Shown piece after piece: positions 24,406 through 32,098 of a stretch of 64,000 nt of DNA; position 1 is the stretch's first letter; each line of letters begins with the position of its first letter. The translations under genes were made by a program, and so were the position numbers. The notes below the pieces were generated by a model, which was given only the letters and a program-made list of their open reading frames with translations, was not told the origin of the DNA and did no database searches. The stretch is from Phytohabitans aurantiacus. GTDB taxonomy: Bacteria > Actinomycetota > Actinomycetes > Mycobacteriales > Micromonosporaceae. The DNA is taken from positions 1 to 64,000 of the forward strand of contig NZ_BSDI01000016.1 of the NCBI RefSeq assembly GCF_027923225.1, in the 5' to 3' direction.

Positions 24406-24735
24406 ATGATGGCGCGGGAGATCGACGAAGCCTGGATCGAAGAGGCGGTCGAGCGTTACCGGCGCATCGAGTCCCTGCGTGCCGAGTTCGACAAGGCGGC
24501 GCGGGCGCTTGAGGTGACCGTGCGCTCGCCCGACGGCCTCGTCGAGATCATCGTGACCGCGAGCGGCGACATCACCGACGTGCGCGTCGTCGGCGACCTT
24601 GACGGCCGCCGCAACGCCGAGCTGTCCCGATCGATTCACGCCGCCGTGACGGCCGCCGCCGACGCGGCGCGCTGGGCCCGCGACAAGCTGCACGCCGAGA
24701 TGTTCGCCGATTACCGGCGCCTTGGTGAGGCATGA
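24406..24735 (+). CDS. YbaB/EbfC-family DNA-binding-like protein
   Basis: The 109-residue helical-strand-helical protein has the YbaB/EbfC core VTVRSPDGLVEIIVTASGDI at about residues 36-55 and a C-terminal amphipathic helix. YbaB proteins bind DNA as dimers. In actinomycetes divergent copies precede small helical WXG100-like secreted proteins, as here, so a role with type VII-like substrates is possible. It opens a three-gene unit with 24749 and 25054. Either ATG 24406 or 24409 may be used. Confidence 0.75.
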   Translation: MMAREIDEAWIEEAVERYRRIESLRAEFDKAARALEVTVRSPDGLVEIIVTASGDITDVRVVGDLDGRRNAELSRSIHAAVTAAADAARWARDKLHAEMFADYRRLGEA

Positions 24736-24748
24736 GGGGAGGTCGGTC

Positions 24749-25054
24749 GTGGAGGCTTTGCGCGAACTAGCCGGCCGTTTCGACGCCGCCGCCGAGTCGC
24801 TCACCGCCGCCAGCGGCCGGCTGGCGGGCCTGGAGCCGCCACCCGACTCGGTGGCCGCCGGAGCGCCCGGTCGCCTCGGTGAGCTGGGCCGCGCGCTGCA
24901 CAGCCAGTGGGTCGGCGCGCTGGCCGCCCGGGCGCGGGAGGCCGCGGCTACCGGCGGGCGCATCGCTGACGCGGCCGGCACGCTGCGCGTCGTCGCCGCC
25001 GACTACGCCGGCATCGACGAGGAGGCCCGCCGCCGCCAGCCGGAGGTGCCCTGA
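24749..25054 (+). CDS. Small helical protein, WXG100/EspC-like
   Basis: The 101-residue product begins VEALRELAGRFDAAAESL and is predicted to be all-helical, with a central Trp in LHSQWVGALAAR and Ala-rich heptads. This fits the general shape of WXG100/EspC-like type VII substrates but lacks a clear W-x-G. GTG 24749 is chosen because AGGGGAGG lies 6 nt upstream. It overlaps the YbaB-like gene's neighbourhood by only a short gap and its stop overlaps the next ATG (TGATG). Confidence 0.65.
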   Translation: MEALRELAGRFDAAAESLTAASGRLAGLEPPPDSVAAGAPGRLGELGRALHSQWVGALAARAREAAATGGRIADAAGTLRVVAADYAGIDEEARRRQPEVP

Positions 25055-25683
25055 TGGACGCGCTCGACCAGGTGGCACCGGCGGCCGCCGGGCTGCTCGA
25101 CCGCGTAGACGGCGTGCTCGCGCACGCCGGCGCACCCGCCGATCATCGGATCTGGCCGCTGCTGCGCCGCGTCGGCGCACTACCCGGCGCGGCGTTGACG
25201 GCGGTGCTCTCGCTGCGCCCGGCACGGCCGTCCTTCCACAGCCTTCTTGAGGTGTACGCGGACACGCGCACCGCCATCTCGGTGCGCGGCTCGTGGGAGG
25301 GCGCGGGTGCGGAGGTCTTCGCGACCCACCAGGCTGCCCTGTCCGGGCACCTCGACGGGCTGACCGCCAAGCTGTCGACCACCGAGGCATACGGGGAGGC
25401 GGTCGCCGGGTGGGTGCGGGAGAGCCGGGGCGCGGTGGCCGCGGCGCTGGTGCCGTTGCTCGCCTCGGCCGAGGCGGTCACCGTGTCGACCGAGCCGGTG
25501 AGTCCCGAGTCGGCCATCGCGGCGGCGGAGATCGCGGCCGAGGTGCTCGTGGCCGTCGACGAGGCATACGACCGGCTTGAGGCATTGATGCGTGACTGGG
25601 AGGTAGAGCTGGCCGAGCTGCCCTACCGGCCGCCCGAGGCAGGTGCGCCGTCGATCGACTTGACCACGCGAATAGGGCTCTGA
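25054..25683 (+). CDS. Helical protein, possible type VII-type partner
   Basis: This 209-residue protein is rich in Ala/Leu helices and contains SVRGSWEGAGAEVFATHQAA near residue 74, which looks like a WEG variant of the WXG motif in the turn between two helices. No signal peptide or enzyme motif is seen. It starts at ATG 25054 overlapping the upstream stop and is followed by a strong terminator. A two-protein complex with the preceding gene product is an inference from the pairing of ESX-like genes. Confidence 0.6.
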   Translation: MDALDQVAPAAAGLLDRVDGVLAHAGAPADHRIWPLLRRVGALPGAALTAVLSLRPARPSFHSLLEVYADTRTAISVRGSWEGAGAEVFATHQAALSGHLDGLTAKLSTTEAYGEAVAGWVRESRGAVAAALVPLLASAEAVTVSTEPVSPESAIAAAEIAAEVLVAVDEAYDRLEALMRDWEVELAELPYRPPEAGAPSIDLTTRIGL

Positions 25684-25703
25684 CCAGGCCCGATGAGATG
25701 CCG

Positions 25704-25739
25704 ACGGCGCCGCGCTCAAACAGAGTGGCGCGGCGCCGT
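25704..25739 (+). terminator. Terminator of the YbaB operon
   Basis: A 12-bp stem (acggcgccgcgc with gcgcggcgccgt) around a 12-nt loop begins 20 nt after the stop at 25683. Confidence 0.8.
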
Positions 25740-25856
25740 GGCTCTTTCCTGCACCCCCCGCAGGTCTGTGGACATCCCACTCAACGCCCATAGGTGGCGT
25801 TTGTCGTGGGCCGGTTCCATGATTCATCCGTAAGTGCGATCGTGAATGGTCCGAAC

Positions 25857-25891
25857 CGTGGGCTGGCCCAACCCGATTGGGCCAGCCCACG
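25857..25891 (-). terminator. Terminator of the LPXTG protein gene
   Basis: A perfect 14-bp stem (cgtgggctggccca with its complement) with a 7-nt loop lies just beyond the minus-strand stop at 25901. Confidence 0.85.
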
Positions 25892-25900
25892 ACCCCCGAT

Positions 25901-27241
25901 CTACCCGTGGCGGCGGCGGGCCGTCACGATCAGGGCGCTACCGGCGGTCAGGAGGAGTGCGCCCGCGGCGGCCACGATCCCCACATTCCGTCCGGTGATC
26001 GGCAGTCCACCGCCGCCCGGCAGCACAGGCTCGCGAGCCGGAGCCGGTGCGAACGCGCCGGCATCCAGGTCACCGATGGCGATGTCCGCGATGCTGGCCC
26101 CGGCGGCCACCTGGATCCGGATCGACGCGACGCGTGCTCGCACCGACCGGTCGGCGATCTCGGTCCGCGCGTCGCCGAGCGAGATCCGGACCAGCGAAGC
26201 ATCCCCACCGAGCGGCGGCAGTGCCTCACCCGCGACGAGTTCGCCGGGGTTGGGCAGGCCGGAAAGGGCGGGCAGGGTCAGGGGGCCGGCCTCCGCGCCT
26301 CCGCTGGCGCCCCGCAGCCGCTCCGGATGCAGCGCGCCCAGCGTCTCGGCGAGCGGGTCACCGGCCACGAGCGGCAGTCGCCGCGCCTTGGCGTCCGCTC
26401 GCGCCGCCTCGGCACCGCCGGCCGTGCGGGGCAGTACCAGGTCGACCGTCTCACCGGGGGCGTCGATGCGGCGCGGTGGCACCCCGGGACCGGAGACCTC
26501 CAGCAGCGGCGAGGCATACCGGACGCCCGTCGTGGCCGCTGTTCCGCCGGTGGACACGGTGAGCGTGGGCGGCTTGATCACCTTGATCGCGATCTCCGTG
26601 GGCGTGCCGGCGAAGAGGCGGAAATCGGCGAGCGCGGCCGCGGCGGTCGCGGTGGACTGGACGGCACCGTCCCGCTCGACAAGGCCGGTACTGGTGCGAC
26701 CGCGCAGGCTGGCGGGCAGGCGCACCAACGCGGTGCCGCCCGGCCCCGGCAGGATGTCCGCACCCGCGACCTGGGTGCTCGACGACGTCACATCGTCCCT
26801 CCGCGGGTGGCATGACGCGCCGCGGGCGTGCGCGATCAGGTTGCCGGCGCCAGCCTCGACGAGACCGAGGTCCTTGCGGGGAGCATGCGCCTTGGCCGGC
26901 TTCGGGTTACGGGGCGGCGCTTCCTGGTACACCGATGTCGAGAGCGGCCCGGCCGGCAGCGGTATCCCGAGCAGCTTCGCGTCGAGGTACCGGGCGGACG
27001 CCGCCGCGTTGACACGGCTGTTGGCTGCCATCCCGGAGCGGGCGGACGCGAGCCGGACGACCGCGACCGGCCCGGTCGGCAGGCCCAGCGGGCGCAGGTC
27101 GAGCGCGTCGAGCCGGACGAGTTCGGCACCGGCGCCCGCCGCGTACGGCAGCGTGCACGGTTTGCCCGCCATGACCGGCGCGGGCCCGACGGCTACGGCG
27201 CCTACGACAGCGACAGCGGCGGCGATTTTGACCAGCGGCAT
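25901..27241 (-). CDS. LPXTG-anchored surface protein of unknown function
   Basis: The 446-residue product has a signal peptide (MPLVKIAAAVAVVGAVAVG, probable cleavage after VMAGK region). The long extracellular part lacks enzyme motifs but repeatedly shows alternating hydrophobic strands. The C-terminus is LPITG near residue 413, then a hydrophobic helix and RRRHG. This is a textbook sortase sorting signal, so the protein should be linked to peptidoglycan. No sortase gene is present in the window. It is divergent from the PSP1 gene and has its own terminator. Confidence 0.8.
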   Translation of the reverse strand: MPLVKIAAAVAVVGAVAVGPAPVMAGKPCTLPYAAGAGAELVRLDALDLRPLGLPTGPVAVVRLASARSGMAANSRVNAAASARYLDAKLLGIPLPAGPLSTSVYQEAPPRNPKPAKAHAPRKDLGLVEAGAGNLIAHARGASCHPRRDDVTSSSTQVAGADILPGPGGTALVRLPASLRGRTSTGLVERDGAVQSTATAAAALADFRLFAGTPTEIAIKVIKPPTLTVSTGGTAATTGVRYASPLLEVSGPGVPPRRIDAPGETVDLVLPRTAGGAEAARADAKARRLPLVAGDPLAETLGALHPERLRGASGGAEAGPLTLPALSGLPNPGELVAGEALPPLGGDASLVRISLGDARTEIADRSVRARVASIRIQVAAGASIADIAIGDLDAGAFAPAPAREPVLPGGGGLPITGRNVGIVAAAGALLLTAGSALIVTARRRHG

Positions 27242-27356
27242 GTGCGACCCAACGAAGGCCCGACGAGGGGTGTTGCGGGACGTAGACCTGTCCTATTCGT
27301 ACGTACCGGCCGGAATATCCGAAAGGCTCGCCTTCTGGCAAACCGCTGGCGCGTCG

Positions 27357-27362
27357 TAGGGT
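27357..27362 (+). promoter_or_regulatory. Leaderless -10 box of the PSP1 gene
   Basis: TAGGGT is separated by 7 nt from ATG 27370, with no ribosome binding site, indicating a leaderless transcript. Confidence 0.55.
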
Positions 27363-27369
27363 GTGGTGC

Positions 27370-28209
27370 ATGGGGATGCTGTGCGCGGTCAGCTTCAACC
27401 GGTACGGCCGCCTGTACTACCTCGACCCCGGTGACCTCCGTCCCAACGTCGGCGACCATGTGCTGGTGCCGACCGACGACGGTCCCGAGGTCGCGGAGTG
27501 CGTGTGGGCCGCCCAATGGGTCGACGAGGAAACGGCGGGCTTTCCGCGTCTGGCTGGCATGGCCACCGACAAGGACCTGCGCCGAGACGAAACCCTGCGC
27601 AAGCGCAAGGCCGAGGCGAAGGTGGCCGCCAAGCGGCTCATCCGCGAGCACGGCCTGCCGATGAAGGTCGTCGCGATCGACCACGTGCAGGAGGGCGGCG
27701 GCGGCACCAGCGGCGCGCGCACCACGATCTACTTCACCGCGCCGCACCGGGTCGACTTCCGGTCGCTGGTGCGCGACCTGGGTGCCACGCTGCGCTGCCG
27801 GGTGGAGCTGCGCCAGCTGTCGGCTCGCGATTCCGCGCGGGTGCAGGGCGGGATCGGCTCGTGCGGGCGTGACCTGTGCTGCGCGACGTTTCTCACCGAC
27901 TTCGAGCCGGTCACCATCCGGATGGCCAAAGACCAGGACCTGCCGCTGAACCCCCTGCGCATCTCCGGCGCGTGCGGCCGGCTGATGTGCTGTTTGAAGT
28001 ACGAGCACCCGCTCTACCAGAAGTTCCAGGCATCGGCGCCCGCGATCGGCACCCGCGTCTCGACGCCCGAGGGCGATGGACGGGTGGTCGGCCACAGCGT
28101 GCCCCGCGACTCCGTGGTCGTGCGCATGGACGCCGACGGCTCGCGCTGCTCATGCAGCCGCGCGTCGGTCTGCGGCCCGCGCCAGGCACACGAGGAGCGC
28201 TACACCTAG
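27370..28209 (+). CDS. PSP1-domain protein (YaaT/RicT-like)
   Basis: The 279-residue protein starts MGMLCAVSFNRYGRLYYLDP and carries the PSP1 C-terminal domain, with a Cys-rich centre CGRDLCCATF (about residue 163) and CGRLMCCLKYEHP (about 203). In Bacillus the YaaT/RicT homologue is part of a Fe-S-containing complex that affects RNase Y and development. Actinomycete copies near holB/tmk are common and may have another role. The C-terminus here adds SRCSCSRASVCGP, which makes the protein unusually Cys-rich. Confidence 0.85.
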   Translation: MGMLCAVSFNRYGRLYYLDPGDLRPNVGDHVLVPTDDGPEVAECVWAAQWVDEETAGFPRLAGMATDKDLRRDETLRKRKAEAKVAAKRLIREHGLPMKVVAIDHVQEGGGGTSGARTTIYFTAPHRVDFRSLVRDLGATLRCRVELRQLSARDSARVQGGIGSCGRDLCCATFLTDFEPVTIRMAKDQDLPLNPLRISGACGRLMCCLKYEHPLYQKFQASAPAIGTRVSTPEGDGRVVGHSVPRDSVVVRMDADGSRCSCSRASVCGPRQAHEERYT

Positions 28210-28221
28210 GCCTGAGCGCTG

Positions 28222-29946
28222 CTACGGCGTGATCGTGATCGGCTCCTCGGCGAGCCGCACGCGCAGGTCTTCCTTCGGCTCCAGCCAGGACGAGTCGGCG
28301 GGGCCATCCGGGTTGGGGCGCCACGAACGGCAGATGCGGTCAACCGCCACCGGGTAGATCGTGACCGTGCGATCGGCGCCGACGTGCACCCGCAGGAACG
28401 CCTTGGAGTCTTCGATGCCCTGGCCGGCGAAGAGCTCGTTGAGGTTGACGCCCATGGCGCCGGCGGCGACCAGGTAGGCCGCGACCAGCTCACTCGCCAC
28501 GAACCCCACGATCGGCCCGTAGACCACCAGCGCGGCGACCACCGGCATCGGCCAGGGCCAGTCGACGAACGGGAGCTGGAACCACAGCCAGGTGCCCGCC
28601 GCGCCGAGGCCGATGTGCGCGAACCCGTGCGTGACGCCGAGCAGCCAGTGCCGTGTGGACCGTCTGCCGCCCGCCGCGGGTGGCTTGGCGAAAAGGATCG
28701 ACCCCGCCATGACGAGCACCAGCACGAGCGCCAGCGGGATGCTGAAGAGGCGCTCTTCGAGGGCGCCGCTGCGGTACGCCACGCCGGTCATCGCCAGCAT
28801 CAGCATCGAGTGCAGGATGCCGAGCATCACGGAGAAGCCCGGGTTGCGGAACGGCAGCCGCTGGAAGATCCCCCACCCGTACCGGCTGGAGCGCGCCGCG
28901 TCCGGGTAGCGGCCAGCGAGGCGGTACGGCCGGCTGCGGCTGGAGCGGCGGGCCTTGGTGTCTGGCGGCGGCACCGTGATCTCGCCGGGCAGCTTGTGCG
29001 TCGGGTACAGGTACGCACCGCCCCCGCCACACGTGACGAGCTGCCGATCGGCTCCCTCGTAGCGGGCGTAGTGGTGCAGGTCGCCCGCCACGATCAGCCG
29101 CACCTGGGCACCGGTCGGCGCGATGACGGTACGGATGAAGTAGTCGACCGCGTCGTATGCCTCAGGGTTGTCGACGGCCTTGACCCACGCGGGCGCCGGC
29201 ACGACCAGGATCACCCGGTGGTCGGGCCGGAGCTGTGTCGCCGCCTGCTCGAAGTAGATCAACTGTGGGTCGTCGAGGTACGCCCCGAACTGCTCGTCGA
29301 TCCCGTACAGCCACCAGTCGCCGGGCAGCTCGGTGGCGAAGTACGACCGGTGCTGCGCGGTCTGCCAGCCGCCGATGGCGCCGTCCTTGCGGCGGGCGAA
29401 GAGCCGCAGGAACGCCGTCAGCCCGTCGTACCAGTCGTGGTTGCCCGCGACGGCGAAGAGCGTCGGTCGCGGCCCCGACGCCGGCGGGCACGGCAGCGCC
29501 GCCTGGTAAGGCCCCTTGCAGCGGTCTTCGTATGCCGCGCCGCTCGCCGTCGGGTAGACCTGGTCGCCGCCCATGACGAGGATGTCGCCGCGCGGCAACC
29601 GGTGCCCGTCGACGTCGAGCTCGCGCTGTGCCAGCAGGTAAGCGATCGAGTAGGTGGCGTTGAACCCGTCGCCCAGGTCGGCCACGTAGTCGAGCCAGAC
29701 CTCGTCGCCGGTGCCCGTGACCTTGTGGACGTTGCCCGGGAGGGCGTTTTGCAGCTCGCGCTTGTCCAGGTACGCCCCGAAGAGGATCGCCAGCAGCGTG
29801 CGCAGCCCGGTGCTCAACAGCAGGAGCGGGGCGAGCCAGGGCACGGGTGGCCGGGGCGTGAAGCCGAGCTCCAGCGGGTCGAGGGTGCGCGGGCGCGGTC
29901 GGGTGGTGGGTGCGGCTTCGACCGGAGCGGCGAGGTCTTCCGTCAC
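28222..29946 (-). CDS. Membrane-associated metallophosphoesterase
   Basis: The 574-residue protein has one N-terminal membrane helix (WLAPLLLLSTGLRTLLAI). The calcineurin-like domain follows: DLGDGFNATYSIAY, GGDQVYP (about residue 127), GNHDWYDG (about 172) and GDLHHYARYE (about 290), which supply the metal ligands. The C-terminal half has five or six membrane helices. The substrate is unknown. GTG 29946 is preferred because TACGCT lies 7 nt upstream; the frame stays open to a TTG at 29997. The stop lies 12 nt from the convergent PSP1 gene end. Confidence 0.8.
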   Translation of the reverse strand: MTEDLAAPVEAAPTTRPRPRTLDPLELGFTPRPPVPWLAPLLLLSTGLRTLLAILFGAYLDKRELQNALPGNVHKVTGTGDEVWLDYVADLGDGFNATYSIAYLLAQRELDVDGHRLPRGDILVMGGDQVYPTASGAAYEDRCKGPYQAALPCPPASGPRPTLFAVAGNHDWYDGLTAFLRLFARRKDGAIGGWQTAQHRSYFATELPGDWWLYGIDEQFGAYLDDPQLIYFEQAATQLRPDHRVILVVPAPAWVKAVDNPEAYDAVDYFIRTVIAPTGAQVRLIVAGDLHHYARYEGADRQLVTCGGGGAYLYPTHKLPGEITVPPPDTKARRSSRSRPYRLAGRYPDAARSSRYGWGIFQRLPFRNPGFSVMLGILHSMLMLAMTGVAYRSGALEERLFSIPLALVLVLVMAGSILFAKPPAAGGRRSTRHWLLGVTHGFAHIGLGAAGTWLWFQLPFVDWPWPMPVVAALVVYGPIVGFVASELVAAYLVAAGAMGVNLNELFAGQGIEDSKAFLRVHVGADRTVTIYPVAVDRICRSWRPNPDGPADSSWLEPKEDLRVRLAEEPITITP

Positions 29947-29953
29947 GGGAGGC

Positions 29954-29959
29954 AGCGTA
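29954..29959 (-). promoter_or_regulatory. Leaderless -10 box of the metallophosphoesterase gene
   Basis: On the minus strand TACGCT precedes GTG 29946 by 7 nt. TTGACA also occurs upstream, but at a spacing (11 nt) too short to be a normal -35 element. Confidence 0.45.
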
Positions 29960-30026
29960 GTCGCGACCGCTGTCAATTTGTCGGGCCGGGCGGGCAACCG
30001 ATTCGATCGGGGGACGGTGGGTGCCG

Positions 30027-30032
30027 TACACT
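30027..30032 (+). promoter_or_regulatory. -10 box of tRNA-Thr
   Basis: TACACT ends 11 nt before the first base of the tRNA. No convincing -35 is visible. Confidence 0.4.
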
Positions 30033-30043
30033 TGACGATCGTT

Positions 30044-30120
30044 GCCGCCTTAGCTCAGTCGGTCAGAGCGACGCACTCGTAATGCGTAGGTCGACGGTTC
30101 GATTCCGTCAGGCGGCTCCA
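30044..30120 (+). tRNA. tRNA-Thr (anticodon CGT)
   Basis: The 7-bp acceptor stem (gccgcct with aggcggc), D arm with agctcagtcggtcagagc, anticodon stem acgca/tgcgt around ctCGTaa, and T arm with ggttcgattcc all fold normally. The CCA end is encoded at 30118-30120. Anticodon CGT reads ACG threonine codons. A hairpin terminator follows directly. Confidence 0.97.
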
Positions 30121-30124
30121 TACC

Positions 30125-30155
30125 GATCAAGGCCCCAGTTTCCGGGGCCTTGATC
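30125..30155 (+). terminator. Terminator of tRNA-Thr
   Basis: A 12-bp perfect stem (gatcaaggcccc with ggggccttgatc) and a 7-nt loop starts 4 nt after the CCA and is followed by gcttt. The outer gatcaagg sequence is the same as in the dispersed palindrome, which I take as chance or shared base composition. Confidence 0.88.
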
Positions 30156-30252
30156 GCTTTCCGTGACTCTCGTCGCGCCCGGCGTATGTTTGGTTGATAG
30201 CGACCCGGGTACCGCTGACCCTGCCAGCGGGCCAGGCAGGGAGCGAATCACC

Positions 30253-30741
30253 ATGGAGACTCGGCTCAAGATTTCCGGACACCCGGTGCACCCGATGTTG
30301 ATGACGCTGCCGTTGGGGCTGTTCGTGTGCGCCGCGTTGTTCGACTTCGGCGCGGTGATCGGCGGGCTCGCGTTCCTCGGTCAGGTCGGATATTGGACCA
30401 TCGTGGCCGGACTCTTCGCGGCGGTGCTCGCCGCGGGGGCCGGCATGGTCGACCTCTGGGATGTGCCCGGCGGGGCCGGCAAGCGCCGGTCGGTGGCGTA
30501 CCTGCTGGTCAACCTCGTGATGGTGGCGCTGTACGCGCTGGTGTGCATGGTGCGGGTGGAGACCCAGACCCGGGCCCCGGGAGCCGCCGCGTTCCTGCTC
30601 GAACTGCTCGCCTTGGCGGCGGGCGGATACGGGGCGTGGCTGGGCGCCACGCTGGTGCGCCAGTTCCGGATCGGCGTCGTGGCCGAGACCGAGCCCGAGT
30701 TCGACGCCTTCGAAGCGCTCGGTGAGAGCCAGACTCCGTGA
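30253..30741 (+). CDS. DUF2231 membrane protein
   Basis: The 162-residue protein begins METRLKISGHPVHPMLMTLP, the N-terminal signature of DUF2231 proteins with the conserved HPVHP, and has four membrane helices. The family is often found near redox and stress genes; the function is unknown. ATG 30253 has GGGAG about 10 nt upstream and is preferred over the in-frame GTG at 30163, which would run through the region next to the tRNA terminator. A PfpI-type stress protein follows 57 nt downstream. Confidence 0.83.
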   Translation: METRLKISGHPVHPMLMTLPLGLFVCAALFDFGAVIGGLAFLGQVGYWTIVAGLFAAVLAAGAGMVDLWDVPGGAGKRRSVAYLLVNLVMVALYALVCMVRVETQTRAPGAAAFLLELLALAAGGYGAWLGATLVRQFRIGVVAETEPEFDAFEALGESQTP

Positions 30742-30749
30742 CGGGTTTG

Positions 30750-30788
30750 TCCTTCCGCGCCCCGGGCACCACGACGGGGACGGAAGGA
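30750..30788 (+). promoter_or_regulatory. Hairpin covering the PfpI ribosome binding site
   Basis: Tccttccg (30750-30757) pairs with cggaagga (30781-30788), and adjacent gcccc/gggg can extend the stem. The right arm includes most of the AAGGAGG at 30784-30790, so the structure could hide the Shine-Dalgarno. This is a pairing seen by eye; no energy was computed. Confidence 0.35.
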
Positions 30789-30798
30789 GGTCGCACCG

Positions 30799-31347
30799 AT
30801 GGCGACGACACTGGACGGCAAGCGGGTCGCGTTCCTGGCCACGGACGGCGTGGAAGAGGACGAGTACACCAAGCCCCGTGAGGCGGTCGAAGGAGCCGGC
30901 GGCCAGCCCGAGCTGATCTCGATCAAGCCGGGCGAGATCCAGGCGTTCCAGCATCTCGACAAGTCGAAGACGTACCCGGTCGACCGCACGGTGGCCGACG
31001 CGAACCCGGACGACTACGACGCCCTGGTGCTCCCGGGCGGGGTGGCGAACCCGGACCAGTTGCGCACCGACCCGGACGCGGTGCGGTTCGTGCGGGCGTT
31101 CTTCGAGGCGCGCAAGCCGGTCGCGGTGATCTGCCACGGGCCGTGGACGCTGATCGAGGCGGGCGTCGTGGAGGGGCGAACGCTGACATCGTGGCCGAGC
31201 CTGCGGACGGATCTCGCGAACGCGGGCGCCACGTGGGTCGACGAACAGGTGTACGTGGACGACGGGCTCGTCTCCAGCCGCAAGCCCGATGACCTGCCGG
31301 CGTTCTGCTCGAAGATGGTCGAGGAGATCGCCGAGGGCAAGCACTGA
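30799..31347 (+). CDS. DJ-1/PfpI-family protein
   Basis: The 182-residue class I glutamine-amidotransferase-like protein has an N-terminal Glu motif (DGVEEDEYTKP), the nucleophile elbow AVICHGPWTLIEAG with Cys near residue 115, and YDALVLPGG. Members act as glyoxalase/deglycase-type stress proteins or are of unknown activity. AAGGAGG lies 8 nt before ATG 30799 but may be sequestered in a hairpin. Pairing with DUF2231 suggests a general stress role. Confidence 0.87.
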   Translation: MATTLDGKRVAFLATDGVEEDEYTKPREAVEGAGGQPELISIKPGEIQAFQHLDKSKTYPVDRTVADANPDDYDALVLPGGVANPDQLRTDPDAVRFVRAFFEARKPVAVICHGPWTLIEAGVVEGRTLTSWPSLRTDLANAGATWVDEQVYVDDGLVSSRKPDDLPAFCSKMVEEIAEGKH

Positions 31348-31402
31348 CCCTCATTTAGTGATGACGAATCCGATGAAGGTAGACGCATCTAGGATTGATG
31401 CG

Positions 31403-31408
31403 TAGGCT
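31403..31408 (+). promoter_or_regulatory. Leaderless -10 box of the antitoxin gene
   Basis: TAGGCT lies 7 nt upstream of GTG 31416. A second TANNNT, TAGGAT, occurs at 31390-31395. Confidence 0.45.
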
Positions 31409-31415
31409 GATGTGC

Positions 31416-31736
31416 GTGAAGCGGACCACTGTGACCCTCGACGGCGAAGCCGAGCGGGTGGTCGAGGAGAGCGGAGCCGAGACGGCTCTGCGACGGCTGC
31501 TGGAGGAGTGGGTCATGGCGCATGGCGAGTCGGTTGATGTGCTTCGCAGCGAGGGCGGCCGCATCCGCACGCTTCTCCAGGTCGCGGGTGAGGCGCTGCA
31601 TGAGCGCGCGCTCGACATCGGCTACACGCGGATGGCGGAGTGGTATGTCGACACCGACCCGCCGCGGCGGGCAGCCCGCGACCGTTGGGTGGGCAAGGAG
31701 GCCGAGCGCTGGGCCGTTGAAGACGCGGTCCGTTGA
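31416..31736 (+). CDS. Putative antitoxin of a MazEF-type pair
   Basis: The 106-residue protein begins with a short strand, VKRTTVTLDGEAERVVEE, and two helices, the pattern of a ribbon-helix-helix DNA-binding domain. An acidic, Trp-containing C-terminus (RWVGKEAERWAVEDAV) could wrap the toxin. Type II antitoxins usually repress their own operon. GTG 31416 is chosen from the leaderless -10 box; ATG 31398 in frame is possible. The stop overlaps the toxin ATG (TGATG). Confidence 0.7.
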   Translation: MKRTTVTLDGEAERVVEESGAETALRRLLEEWVMAHGESVDVLRSEGGRIRTLLQVAGEALHERALDIGYTRMAEWYVDTDPPRRAARDRWVGKEAERWAVEDAVR

Positions 31737-32056
31737 TGGATCCCGCGCGCGGCCAGGTCTACTGGGCTGAGGTCGGCGGCATCGGTCGCAAGCCGTGGCT
31801 CGTCGTCTCCAACAACCGTCGCAACAAGCATCTGCAGAGCGTCCTGGCGGTCCGGATCACCACGACCGACCGGCACGCCGGCATGCCCACCGTGGTGCCG
31901 CTGAGCCAGGACGACCCGCTCGTGGGCTACGTGGTCTGCGACGACCTCGGGCCGGTCTATCGCGACGAGATCGTCGAGGCCGCCGGTGCCCTGTCGGGCC
32001 GCACGATGCTGGCGGTCAACGCCGCCCTGCGGGTGGCGCTAGGCATCGCTATTTGA
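31736..32056 (+). CDS. MazF/PemK-family toxin
   Basis: The 106-residue protein has the PemK/MazF fold signature: N-terminal RGQVYWAEVGGIGRKPWLVV with the conserved Arg-Pro-equivalent K-P-W-L-V-V-S-N-N loop, TVVPLSQ, and a C-terminal DEIVEAAGALSGRTM. Family members are sequence-specific endoribonucleases held in check by the partner. It overlaps the antitoxin gene. Its last codons and stop (gctatttga) lie in a short tandem repeat shared with the end of the convergent NUDIX gene. Confidence 0.82.
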   Translation: MDPARGQVYWAEVGGIGRKPWLVVSNNRRNKHLQSVLAVRITTTDRHAGMPTVVPLSQDDPLVGYVVCDDLGPVYRDEIVEAAGALSGRTMLAVNAALRVALGIAI

Positions 32057-32098
32057 GGACGCAGCGCTATTTGAGGACGCTGAGCTACTTGAGGATCA
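32047..32098. repeat. Three-copy 18-19-bp repeat at convergent stop codons
   Basis: Cgctatttgaggacgcag, cgctatttgaggacgctga and gctacttgaggatca follow one another. Every unit contains TGA on the plus strand and TAG on the minus strand. The first supplies the MazF stop and the last the NUDIX stop. Confidence 0.75.

Noticed and set aside
30125..30155. tRNA terminator as another copy of the dispersed palindrome
   Set aside because: Only the outer gatcaagg matches; the inner stem and loop differ, and its position and tail are those of an ordinary terminator.
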